NCBI GenBank assembly: GCA_963682175.1
Contig: OY821788.1
Coordinates: 15,022,001-15,086,000, forward strand
Origin: Triglochin maritima
Taxonomy: Eukaryota > Streptophyta > Magnoliopsida > Alismatales > Juncaginaceae
Direction of reading: 5' to 3'
DNA length: 64,000 nucleotides
This document shows positions 53,291 through 63,865 of the stretch, in pieces. Each line of letters starts with the position of its first letter. Position 1 is the first letter of the stretch. Under the pieces are notes generated by a model. That model ran no database searches. It saw only the letters and a program-made list of their open reading frames with translations, and was not told where the DNA came from. The position numbers were made by a program, and so were the translations under genes.

Positions 53291-54477
53291 TCTACGACAG
53301 AAATCTTAAAATAAAAATAAATACAATGAATGGAAAGTCCTATATGATGAATGACTTAGCAAATATTATCTAATATTTTGTTATAGGTTATTTAATGACA
53401 AGTTGCTTAAGGGGTCGACGAGTTATTAGAAACTAAACATAAATAAACATTTAACTAAACAAAATAAGTTTTTTTCAGCATAAATAAACATAAATAAACA
53501 TTTAACTAAACATAAATAAACATTTAACTACACTAAATCATGAACTAAATTGAATCGTTTATGTTTATCAAGTTTTCAATTGTTTATGTCCTAAATTTAA
53601 AATTTTCATGTTAAACTAGAACATGGCTTTGTTTAAAAAATCCAATCATAATCATTAGCTTCACAATTTTGCATTAAAAACCAACAAAACGCCCAAGCAA
53701 TCATCAACATAAGAAGAGACATGAAATTAGGCTTAATTATCAAAACCCAACCCAAGCAACCAAAACATAAGAAACCAAAGGCAACTAAATCAGAGCTCAT
53801 TTGTTACTGATAAAACCAGCCTATAACACCAATAAAAACAAATGTAGGTTTTCTCCAAATGCATTATTCCTCCTCAGACATCAACCAATGAAACCAATAG
53901 CAACAAAATCACAACATTGGCCCCCAAAAACTTCTACCATTTAGTAAATCAACACAACAAAAAAGAAAACAAACTCAAAACAAAATTCATGCATCTATCG
54001 TTCCTTAAATCATCAATTTCCGAACAAATCAACCTAAGAAACCAAAAACCGCAAAATGGGTCATCCCCAAATCCAACCATTCCGTAAACCAACCAGAAAA
54101 AACCCAGAACACAACAAAATCACAACATGGGTCATCCCCAAATCCATCCACGTCTTCTCATTAAACCAATCCATCAAACCAAAAGGCAACAAAACACACA
54201 ACAAAATGGGTCATAAACCAAGTTAAGCCCGAACCAGCAGGTCGCGACTATCGAGGGCGCGAAGGTTGTGGTTGTCAAGGGCAGCGCGACTGTGGTGGCG
54301 GAGGTAGTGGTTGTTGAGGGCACGACTGTCGTGGTCGAGGGGGTCACTGGGGTGGCAGAGGAGGTCGTTGCGATTTGGTCGGAGATTGGTCGCAAGGGGG
54401 CTAGGGTTTTGTCTGGTTAAGATTTTGTTGAATAAAGGATAAAATGAAATGGTTGCTATTTCATATAAGCCCCATAG
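53291..54477. other. CACTA H 5' noncoding region
   Basis: A-rich with CATAAATAAACATTTAACTAAA repeated in parts (53440-53540). A minus-strand frame near 54395-54174 is a Thr/Ser/Pro low-complexity translation and is not counted as a gene. Confidence 0.55.
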
Positions 54478-54740
54478 ACGTCGGTCGGCGCTTACAGCCG
54501 ACGTCTATACCCCAATGTCTATATGCATCAGGGCATAGACGTCGGCTCTAAGCTCTGACTGACGTTTATTGGTCGACGTCTATAGGCGTGGAGAATAAAC
54601 GCTGGGGTATAGACATCGATTGAAATTGTTATTCAAATAACCGACGTCTAGAGGACCCCAAAGACGTTGGCTATAGTCATAGCCGACGTCTATACCTATA
54701 GGCGTCGGCTATGACTATAGCCAACGTCTATTGGGCGACG
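54478..54740. repeat. CACTA H right subterminal repeats
   Basis: Dense direct and inverted copies of GACGTCGG/CCGACGTC, including near-palindromic pairs (GCCGACGTCTATACC...GGCGTCGGC). Confidence 0.85.
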
Positions 54741-54767
54741 AGTATTCACTATTCTACACTCGTGGTA

Positions 54768-55243
54768 CTGTTTGAGCAGCAAGGTGCCTGAGGCGATTAT
54801 GCCAAGTATTAACAGAAGTTCGTTTAGACGAAAATACCAAATTGGCAAAATATGGTTGAGAAAGGTGGAGTTTGTAGAGGTCATTATCAAGACGCCCTTG
54901 GAGAAGGAACTTCCCCTCAGAAGAGATCCTTCACAAAGAAATGAAAAGGATAAAATTCAAAACAAACATTGTTGTCTTTTTAAAATTGAGCAACACTTAA
55001 AAGTATTGTTTTGACGAAAGAAACGAAAAATAGTTTATGAATTCTTAAAGATCGAGTGTGAGAAGGAATAGTAAAAGATCCACTGCTAAAAATAGGCAAA
55101 CCTACGCCACTGGCGGTGCGAAATTTTTCACCGCCATGGTAGTCAGGGGAGGTCTGGAATGATGCATCGTCATTAGTCGAATGATTTGTTGCACCGGAGT
55201 CTGGGTACCATGCATCATCAGAGACTTGACAGGAGCTAGCCAC
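54768..55243 (-). pseudogene. Element G protease and pre-integrase region
   Basis: Minus strand. Copia protease active site WYPDSGATNHSTND near 55200-55160, then ILLSVAQF. About 54900-54770 is the pre-integrase domain (VNTWHNRLRHLA, one frame off). Frameshifted; cut by CACTA H. Confidence 0.88.
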
Positions 55244-55285
55244 TATAACAGAAAGAGGTGCAGAAGCAATGAAGGTTCATGGCGT

Positions 55286-56064
55286 CAGTAGCACTGAAGA
55301 GCATTATGCCCCATTTTGGAGCAGATTTGGCATTGGATTTTCAGACGCTGAGGGTTGTTGTTGTGCGGAGGAAAATGGGGTCATTGACCAAGGTTGGATG
55401 CACCAGGAGGGTCAGGACGGTTATTGTTGTTGTGGAACCGCCCCCGGCCCCGTCCACACCTCGGTTGTTGCGAGTGTTGGTGTAGTTGTCCAGGTGTCCA
55501 GTCTGGACCGCTGCATTGGCGGAAGCATCAGAGGGGAGATTTTGTTGAAGACAGAGCTACTGGCTGAGAAGCATGCCGTGGAGGTCCTCAACAGTGAAGA
55601 ATTCTGTGGACACGGTGGTCACAAAGGATTCTGTGGAAACGGAGTCCAGAGAGGACATGAAGTACCACATCAGAGTCAGTAACGGGGTTTGCAACAACGC
55701 AAGTTTATCAGCAATGGTTTTCATTTTTTGAAGGTAGTCAGAGATAAAGAGATCTCCTTTTTGTGGTTTGTAACTGGAGGCGGAGTTGTATTGTGTGAGT
55801 AGGCGAATGAGAGGCAAAACGTCGTTCTAAAGTAGTCCAAACAACACAGGAGAAGTTACAACAACCAACATGTGCAAGAACTCCCTCTGTCAAGGAGGAC
55901 AAAACCCATCCCATAAGAAGCTGGTCTTGCTTCCTCCAGTACATAAAGAGGGATTTATTGTTGTGGGATTCTCGATTGTGAACTCGGAGGGCAAGGAAAA
56001 GTGTCAACCAAGTAACCAAACAAATCATGACCGTGTAAGATCAGAGCGATTTGTGATCGCCACA
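55286..56064 (-). pseudogene. Element G Gag, C-terminal part
   Basis: Minus strand. WRSQIALILHGHDL next to F's junction, VWTTLERRFASHS, YLQKMKTIADKLA and VEDLHGMLLS are typical of copia Gag (UBN2 type). A CCHC knuckle CQICSKMGHNALQC is at 55334-55287. At least two frameshifts. Confidence 0.85.
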
Positions 56065-57425
56065 TGATTGACATCATTTCATGCTTATATTTGTATCTTA
56101 TATCCATTATCTTTCACCTAAATAATGCTATGTAATGAGTTTTATGTTAGTTTTTAGGAATAAATAGGTTTGAAGAGATGAAGCATAAAAGGACCCAAAA
56201 GCTGGGAAAAAGGACTGAATTGTGAGATCTGGGGACTGAGATGCATGGGAGAAGGACCTGAACGTAAGACCGAAGGACCTAAGAGAAAAACAGAATACTC
56301 CACACCATCATGGGGAGTATTTTAGCAATTCGATTTGGGTCGAAGCTCCAACAAACCAAGTATATGCATCCAAGACCAGCAAATATACCAAGCAAAGCCC
56401 ACAACAAAACTGAGCGGGATCCATACCATATAGACCGCCAATTGGCGGTCCAAGACCGCTAATTGGCGGTCTGTTTTGGCCCAAATCCTCTCAAATTTCT
56501 CCAGCACATGTATTAGAGGATGTTTAGGCCATTGTTGGTATTTGTTTAGTCCTACATCGGGGGATTGTCCCGGATTGCCTTTTTCTTTGGCTATAAATAG
56601 AAGTGACTACTCTTCCTACTAGAAGTGAGGCCTTGAAGCACACACTAAAGTAGGAGGATGCTACTTGAAATGTGAGTCATTTGTTAGTAAAAGTTTCTTT
56701 GTTATGTTATTAGTTTCATTTTGCTTGATTTCCTTTGTTTAATTTCATTTCATTAGTTTTAGTAGCTTAGTTAATATGCTTTCCTTTCTTAGTTCAATAA
56801 TTAGTGTAATGTGTAGTGAGTAATTCCATCCCCTTTGGGGGTGGAGTAGATGTTCATACATGCATTAGAGAATGTGATGAATGCTTTATTTCCAATGTGT
56901 TGATAAAACATGAATGTATGCTTGCTTGTTTAGGATAGAATTTATAACTTGATGAGTTTTGCCAAAATGATTAGACACCTCTCATGCTTGTTTAGGTTCT
57001 GAAATAAACAACTTGCATATGCAAATGTAAATCAACTAGGTTGGTGAATAGATTGATAGGTTTTGCCATAACATTTAGACACTTACTATGCATGAAAACA
57101 CCACCTTAATTTGTGCTTAAAGAATGTGTTCAACACCCACCTCTTTCTTTGCATGTGTGCACTCACTCCACCCCTTAGGGGTTTTCCCATTCCTGAATTC
57201 CAGCATTTCGTTCTTAGCTTAGTTGGTTTTTCATCGTTTGTTTTCGTTCTTTCGCATTTCGTACTTCTTAGTGTAGTGTAGCGTAGCTTAATCAACTCTC
57301 TTCTTCATTTTTTCGCCACTTGATTTCGTACAAACGAGAGACTGCTCACCTTCCCTGAGGACGACCCGTATTTGCCACTGCTTCAACGCGGCCATGCACT
57401 TGCGGTTTAATTAAAATGTTCAACA
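56065..57425 (+). repeat. Element F 5' LTR (type 2)
   Basis: 1361 bp. Palindromes GACCGCCAATTGGCGGTC (56433-56450) and AGACCGCTAATTGGCGGTCT (56453-56472). USE-like GTCCTACATCG (56549-56559), 32 nt, TATAAATA (56592-56599). Lacks about 35 bp after the TATA box that D and F's 3' LTR have. Confidence 0.93.
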
Positions 57426-57431
57426 AGTTTT

Positions 57432-57449
57432 TGGCGCCGTTGCCGGGGA
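57432..57449 (+). other. Element F primer binding site
   Basis: TGGCGCCGTTGCCGGGGA seven bases after the LTR. Confidence 0.92.
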
Positions 57450-58525
57450 GGTGCCAGTCCAGACTCTTGTTTGGACGATTCGAGTGGATTTGATTTTTTG
57501 TTTTAGTATTTTTGTTGTTTCAGGACGTTTGAGATTCAATGGGAAAGAAGCAGGAAAAAGTTGGGTGCACTTCAAGCCTTCAAGACCGCCAAATAGCGGT
57601 CGGAGACCGCTGTTTGGCGGTCTGGTGAGATATTTTCACCCCCAATTTTCTTCTGTTTGTTTCTATTTACATCTTAGTTATCTGGGAGCCCAATTTGGCA
57701 TGTGTGAACCTATAGTTTGCTCCCAGATCAATAAATAACCAATCAACCCTCCTTTAATCAACTTGGACACTAAAACCCAAAGCAAAAGATTAGGCATTTG
57801 CTATGTTTAGGTCATGCATCATCTAGTAATGACTTGAGCATGTTAATTGTCTTCTCTTAGTTTTATTTTTTGTCATTGATTTCTGGAGCGAGGTACGCAT
57901 TCCTTAACACTCATTCACGCATTAGGACATTCATTAGTAAGTAAGGTTTGCATCGAAACAAGAATAAGGGGCACCACCTATAGTCTTCAAAGATAAGGTG
58001 GGGGATTTCATCACCCCTCCCTTAGCCCCCAAAAGCATACTCAAGTAAAACCTTAATCTAAAAGCAAGTAGACATTGACCATAGGACTTGGGCGCTTTAG
58101 GAGAGTGAACCGGTCACGACCGTCATAGCCTGATCGGCGTCACCCACTTTGTCGATAGTAGGAGAGACGAGATCTCCGGATCTTGGCTCACTTGCTGGGC
58201 ATTGTGGTCTTCGTCGTAGGGAGGTAAGGCGTGTTGAGGCCGTGTGACCTCGCAGTTAGGCGTCGTCTAGCTGTAAGGACCCATAGCCAGCCTAAGTTTG
58301 TTTGAGCCGTGTTTGCTAGACTAGGCTTCTACCCTCACCCTTTACCCACGCTAGTTTTTAGGGATTCATCCCTTCTCCTCTTTGTCATCTTCTTCTCACC
58401 TACTTCTACGTTTTAGTCTCCTTCCCTTTACACTCTCCGTTAGCGTTTTAGGGTCGAGTCGAGCACTTTTTGCGAGCTTGGCCTCGTGGTGGTGAGAGTG
58501 ATCGACTCGAGAGTTCTTTGTCAAG
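57450..58525 (+). other. Element F 5' leader
   Basis: Noncoding. Palindromes AGACCGCCAAATAGCGGTC and AGACCGCTGTTTGGCGGTCT at about 57583-57622. Shared leader box near 57997. Followed by the gene's ATG. Confidence 0.7.
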
Positions 58526-60037
58526 ATGGATGGTTACATGGGCGACCATCCATATCATTGTTGGGACCAGGACAATTCTCCGTGGTACTCCGGACCCATG
58601 CAACCTGGGGTGGCTCAGACGAACACCCCGTATGGTTGGGATAATCTTCATTGTGTGACTGAGCAATCTTCATATAGGGGTGATATGAGAGAGGCACCGA
58701 CTGCTAGATCTTCATCTAGTTACGTCGGATCACATGTTGGTCATCAAACTGAGACATTGCAAGAACCTTTGGCCTCTTTCATGCATGTGGTAGAAGACAT
58801 GAGTGCACCTGTGGCTCCAGTAGCCGTACCGTGTCACTGTTGTGGGTTGAGTGGTCATGTTTGCGGGGAATGTCCTTATGTTCCCTCAGAGCCTGAGTAT
58901 GAGCATACCTTTTCCCAAAATGCTCAATATGACCATTACGCATCCGCGTACAAGCCGAGAAGGATGGATTCGTGGGGAGACAATTCTTATTCAAATTCTT
59001 ATACATCACTCCCACCCCAGTGCCCTCCTTCTGAATATCCCAAATTTTACCAACACCCCACGACCAATCATTGGACTCATTCTCAGCCCATCATCACCCA
59101 ACCCATCCATTTCCCAAATTCTGACATGAACCTCACACTTGACCCCAAACTTGATTCTTTGAAACAAACCCTCCAAACGTTCATGGAAACCACTCAAAAT
59201 GTGTTGAAGTCCAATCACGATTCCCTGCAAACTATGGAAATGTATGTGAGTCAAATTACACAACAATTAAGTAAACGCGAGGAGGGTGACATTTCTTCTC
59301 AACATGATGATTCATCTTTTGATATCGAACCACCACCACATTCACAAATTCATAACACAATCTTTCAGAGTCAAACTCCTAGTCAGTCTGAGGGACTTGG
59401 GGTTTCAATTCACGATCACTTAGTGGAGGATTTGATTCAAATTGAGAATAACATGGACCAACTTAATTATGAGTCGGCACAGGATTGTGCCTTATCTTTT
59501 TGTCTTGTGGCCCTTGAGCCACTTGATCTTCATGTTGTGCCTCTTAAGGACTCACCTCTGGTGGAGCAAGAGCTCCCTAGTACCCTCAATTTCAAACAAC
59601 CTAATGAGAGTTTGCCTCTCACTATTGTTCCTGATCATCTTGGAAATGATGGAAGATCAAACAATCACATTGCTAATGAGGGTATTAGGAGTTCCTTAGA
59701 GGATACCTTGGGTATGAGACCCACTTTTTGTTCGCCTGGTGAGTCGTACATGCCTAACGAGGTTATTGACCTCGTTCCGCCTCACCACCCAGTTGGTTGG
59801 AGAGTTTGGATTGACGATCATAACTTCAGCAGCGCAACAGGAGAAACTCTTCTTCCGTTGCCCCTTATTTCCCAAACTCTCGAGAGGTTCAAGCTCTTTC
59901 AGTTTGATCCTTTGATTGAGACGCCTTTTCGTCCAATTCATGAACCTCTCATTTCATCTTGTGCTCTTTGTGAAGGGGGGCCACACATGAGTATTCTGGT
60001 CCCGCGTGTCGTCATGTTCCCTTTCCAAGTACATTGA
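58526..60037 (+). CDS. Element F zinc-knuckle/GWRV protein
   Basis: Intact 503-codon frame from ATG 58526 (MDGYMGDHPYHCWDQDN). The zinc knuckle CHCCGLSGHVCGEC is at residues 103-116, exactly as in the E protein. The middle is Ser/His/Gln/Pro-rich with conserved HDHLVED and LNFKQPNESLPLTIVP. The C-terminal domain starts at residue 422 (PVGWRVWIDDHNF, RFKLFQFDP, ending FPFQVH). The protein is longer than E's by small insertions only. No capsid, enzyme or transmembrane segment is seen. It is most likely a Gag derivative that has lost capsid and protease but kept nucleocapsid. Confidence 0.82.
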   Translation: MDGYMGDHPYHCWDQDNSPWYSGPMQPGVAQTNTPYGWDNLHCVTEQSSYRGDMREAPTARSSSSYVGSHVGHQTETLQEPLASFMHVVEDMSAPVAPVAVPCHCCGLSGHVCGECPYVPSEPEYEHTFSQNAQYDHYASAYKPRRMDSWGDNSYSNSYTSLPPQCPPSEYPKFYQHPTTNHWTHSQPIITQPIHFPNSDMNLTLDPKLDSLKQTLQTFMETTQNVLKSNHDSLQTMEMYVSQITQQLSKREEGDISSQHDDSSFDIEPPPHSQIHNTIFQSQTPSQSEGLGVSIHDHLVEDLIQIENNMDQLNYESAQDCALSFCLVALEPLDLHVVPLKDSPLVEQELPSTLNFKQPNESLPLTIVPDHLGNDGRSNNHIANEGIRSSLEDTLGMRPTFCSPGESYMPNEVIDLVPPHHPVGWRVWIDDHNFSSATGETLLPLPLISQTLERFKLFQFDPLIETPFRPIHEPLISSCALCEGGPHMSILVPRVVMFPFQVH

Positions 60038-60622
60038 CCCACTTTTGAGATTCTCATTTGATGTCTTTTGACAAATGAAGATGGGAACTTATGTTTGTAC
60101 ATAGTTATATTCAAAAAAAAAAAGAAAAAGAAAAAGGCAATAAAAGACTCCTTCAGTGAGAATCGATTGTTGTGGGCCCCAACCCTTGTGTATCTGGGCC
60201 ACATTTATTTCACGTATTTGTATCCCTTCTTTAGCATCTCACATGTTTTGCTGGAAGTCGGGTTTGCGTCCATCAACATAACCACGAACTTTCTGTTGCG
60301 CTTCATGTTGGTGAGATCTTCCTTTTTTCATGCATAAATCCATGTAGTATCTTGCTCACATTCATTGAGGACAATGCATGAAGTAGGTGTGGGGGGGGGG
60401 GGTGTTTTACGTGTGTACATAGTTGACTATTTTTTTTTGAATTTTGTTTTCTTTTGTGTGCACTGCTAGGGTCATGTTAGTGTGCTGCATTTAATATCGA
60501 TATATCTGCTTGTCATGATCCTTGGGTAACTTGTCTTCTTTTGCTTGCCTAGTGCTTTAATGTTTTCACATTTCTTTCAAAATCTTCATGTGTTTGCGAA
60601 AGAAAATGTTTTTGTAGGTTTT
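60038..60622 (+). other. Element F 3' noncoding region, part 1
   Basis: Matches D 33257-33809. Contains the conserved box CATTGAGGACAATGCATGA with a 12-G run (60363-60402). Confidence 0.75.
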
Positions 60623-62312
60623 GCGTGTGTTTAGCATGTGCAAAACCGTTGAGAGGCAAAGTAAAAAGAAAGCTCCCAAAATTGTCTTGAACTTGATGCA
60701 TTAGGATATCTAGTTTATTGGCTTTAGGTCTTATAGAGTCGTTAGGATGCACCCCGGTTTTCCCTCAGGGGGCGTGTAATCATAGGGTTTCAGCACTTAA
60801 ACATTTAAAGAAGTCCACCCTGCACCTAGTGAGTCAAATAATTCGTGTCTGTTAGTATAAGGAAGTTTGTCGTAGTCAATGGCATTTAATCTCTTTTTTG
60901 TGAAACTTAAGTGTAGGGGTTTTGGTTCCTATGTAGATAAATAAATAAGTGGTTTTCTCTCTTCTCGCACAGCTCCTATCACTCGGGAAAGTAGGTCTGA
61001 GGGGACTTTGTGCCTAGTGCTTTCGTGTCATCTGACTTGGGATGCACCGACCGAACTCCCGTTACACGGGTGGTAGGGATCGCCCTATATGGAGATTTGG
61101 GGGAAGGTGTACGTGATAATGTAAGGCCTCATAGGCAATGATGCACGAAACCTGACCCTGGGAGAATCAAACACCAACCAATAAAATGCTCCAAAGAAAA
61201 AGAAAAAAAAGGAAAAAAAGAGTCAAATAAGAACCAAAATGGACTTTACACATTGTATCACATTTAGAAGTTAGGGTTGCCCATGTCTTTCAATTAAGTC
61301 CTTAACTAACTGTCAAGAATAATTCGTTAGGCTAGGTGTGTGGACCGATTACATATATAGAGTCGACCCATGGTATTACTGCGTCCCATGATCGACAAAA
61401 TAAGTCCAACAAGTCGTGTAGCTAGATTGATTAATGCGTCTTGTTCGGATTTTGTGGGTATATCCGCGTGTGTTCAGCATGTGCAAAACCGTTGAGAGGC
61501 AAAGTAAAAAGAAAGCTCCCAAAATTGTCTTGAACTTGATGCATTAGGATTTCTAGTTTACTGGCTTTAGGTCTTATCGAGTCGTTAGGATGCACCTCGG
61601 TTTTCCCTCGGGGGGCGTGTAATCATAGGGTTTCAGTACTCAAACATTTAAATAAGTCCACCCTGAACCTAGTGAGTAAATAATTCGTGTCTGTTAGTAT
61701 CAGGAAGTTTGTCGTAGTCAAAGGGCCCTTAATCTCTTTTTGTGAAACTTAAGTGTAGGGGTTTTGGTTCCCATGTAGATAAATAAGTGGTGTTCTCTCT
61801 TCTCGCACGGCTCCTATCACTCGGGAAAGTAAGTCTGAGGGGACTTTGTGCCTGGTGCTTTCGAGTCATCTGACTTGGGATGCACCGACCGAACTCCCGT
61901 TACACGGGTGGTAGGGATCGCCCTATGTGGAGATTTGGGGGAAGGTGTACGTGATAGTGTAAGTCCTCATAGTCAATGATGCACGAAACCTGACCTTGGG
62001 AGAATCAAACACCAACAAATAAAATGCTCCAAAGAAAAAGAAACAAAAAAGAAAAAAAAGAAAAAAAAAGTGAAATAAGAACCAAAATGGACTTTACACA
62101 TTGTATCACATTCAGAAGTTAAGGTTGCCCATGTCTTTCACTTAATTCCTTAGTTAACTCTCACGAATAACTCATTAGTCTAGGTGTGTGGACTGATTAC
62201 ATATATAGAGTCGACCCGTAGTATTACCGCGTCCCATGATCGACAAAATAAGTCCAACGAGTCGTGTATCTAGATTGATTAATGCATCTTGTTCGGATTT
62301 TGTGGGTATATC
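60623..62312 (+). repeat. Tandem repeat of ~845 bp in F
   Basis: Unit 1 is 60623-61465 and unit 2 is 61466 to about 62312; each starts GCGTGTGTT.AGCATGTG and ends GGTATATCCGC. Unit 2 is almost identical to element D (40232-41060 plus the bases before E) while unit 1 differs from both at many sites. So unit 2 was not made by copying unit 1. No gene within. Confidence 0.9.
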
Positions 62313-62342
62313 CGCTGAAAACCCTCAGGAGACAACACTCCT

Positions 62343-62394
62343 CTTCCTTGGCGACAAGGAGGTTTAACGGCTTGTTGCACGTGCTAAGTGCAAC
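62343..62394 (+). promoter_or_regulatory. Two-stem-loop RNA element, element F copy
   Basis: CTTCCTTG, loop GCGA, CAAGGAGG (62343-62362; one U-G pair), then GTTGCAC, loop, GTGCAAC (62374-62394). GCGA is again GNRA. Confidence 0.75.
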
Positions 62395-62480
62395 CGTAAT
62401 TCCTACGAAAGTGAGTTAGGATTTCGTGTTTTTCGTATGCTTTTCCTTTCTTTGTTTTGCTCGGAACTAGCAAAAGTTAG

Positions 62481-62493
62481 CTGTGGGGGTATT
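62481..62493 (+). other. Element F polypurine tract
   Basis: CTGTGGGGGTATT directly before the TG of the 3' LTR, as in D. Confidence 0.75.
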
Positions 62494-63865
62494 TGATTGA
62501 CATCATTTCATGCTTATATTCGTATCTTATATCCATTATATTTCACCTAAACAATGCTATGTAACGAGTTTTATGTTTCGTTTTCAGAAATAAATAGGTT
62601 TGAAGAGATGAAGCATAAAAGGACCCAAAAGCTGGGAAAAAGGACTGAATTGTGAGATTTGTGGACTGAGATGCAAGGGAGAAGGACCTAAACGTAAGAC
62701 CGAAGGACCTAAGAGCAAAATAGAACACTCCATACCATCATGGGGAGTATTTTAGCAATTCGATTCGGGTCGAAGCTCCAACAAACGAAGTAAATGCATC
62801 CAAGACTAGCAAATATACTACGAAAAGCCCACAACAAAACTGAGCGGGATCCGAACCATATAGACCGTCAATTGGCGGTATGTTTTGGCCCAAATCTGCT
62901 CAAATATCTCCACCACATGTATTAGAGGATGTTTAGGTCATTTTTGGTATTTGTTTAGTCCTACATCGGGGGATTGTCCCGGATTGCCTTTTTCTTTGGC
63001 TATATATAGAACTCTTCACCTTCTATTGTAATCACTCCATATTTTAAGTGACTACTCTTCCTACTAGAAGTCAGGCCTTGAAGCACACACTAAAGTAGGA
63101 GAATGCTACTTGAAATGTGAGTCATTTGTTAATAAAAGTTTCTTTGTTATGGTATTAGTTTCATTTTGCTTGCTTTCCTTTGTTTAACTTCATTTCATTA
63201 GTTTTAGTAGCTTAGTTAATATGCTTTCCTTTCTTAGTTCAATAATTAGTGTAATGTGTAGTGAGTAATTCCATCCCCTTTAGGGGGTGGAGTAGATGTT
63301 TATACATGCATTAGAGAATGGGATGAATGCTTTATTTCCAATGTGTTGATAAAACATGAATGTATGCATTAGAGAATGGGATGGAATTTATAACTTGATG
63401 AGTTTTGCCAAAATGATTAGACATCTCTCATGCTTGTTTAGGTTCTGAAATAAACAACTTGCATATGCAAATGTAAATCAACTAGGTTGGTGAATAGATT
63501 GATAGGTTTTGCCATAACATTTAGACACTTACTATGAATGATAACACCACCTTAATTTGTGCTTAAAAATGTGTTCAACACCCACCTCTTTGCATGTGTG
63601 CACTCACTCCACCCCGTAGGGGTTTTCCCATTACTGAATTCCAGGATTTCGTTCTTAGCTTAGTTGGTATTTCATCGTTTGTTTTCGTTCTTTCGCATTT
63701 CATACTTCTTAGTGTAGTTTAGCGTAGCTTAATCAACTCTCTTCCCCATTTTTTCGCCACTTGATTTCATGCAAACGAGAGACTGCTCACCTCCCTTAGG
63801 ACGACCCGTATTTGCCATCACTTCAACGCGGCCGTGCACTTGCGGTTTAATTAAAACGTTCAACA
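62494..63865 (+). repeat. Element F 3' LTR (type 2)
   Basis: 1372 bp. Only one, decayed palindrome is left (about 62862-62880), the second having been deleted. USE-like GTCCTACATCG (62958-62968), 32 nt, TATATATA (63001-63008). Confidence 0.93.

Larger units (their letters stand above)
45871..54764 (-). mobile_element. Element H: CACTA (En/Spm-like) transposon
   Basis: 8894 bp. Left end CACTAGTGCAGAA, right end (inverted) CACGAGTGTAGAA, so one terminus has lost the perfect CACTA; 3-bp TSD GTA at 45868-45870 and 54765-54767. Both ends carry GACGTCGG-type subterminal repeats (about 45893-46190 and 54478-54740). Minus-strand genes: TNP2 transposase (52543-49600) and a Transposase_24/Ulp1-like second gene (49447-46531). 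It interrupts copia G between pre-integrase and integrase core. Confidence 0.93.
56065..63865 (+). mobile_element. Element F: Athila-like element, type 2, with internal duplication
   Basis: LTRs 56065-57425 and 62494-63865, flanked by CCACA (56060-56064) and CCATA (63866-63870), a TSD with one change; copia Gag reads across the site. Order: LTR, primer site, leader, 503-aa frame (58526-60037), noncoding region with an ~845-bp tandem repeat, stem-loops, polypurine tract, LTR. No capsid, protease, RT or integrase. The two LTRs differ by indels as well as substitutions, much more than those of D or E. Confidence 0.93.

Noticed and set aside
54174..54395. Thr/Ser-rich minus-strand frame in CACTA H
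   Set aside because: Low-complexity translation of GGTGGTGG-like repeats; no domain.
55269..55682. Plus-strand 137-codon frame in the copia Gag region
   Set aside because: Shadow of the minus-strand Gag, which shows the zinc knuckle and Gag motifs.
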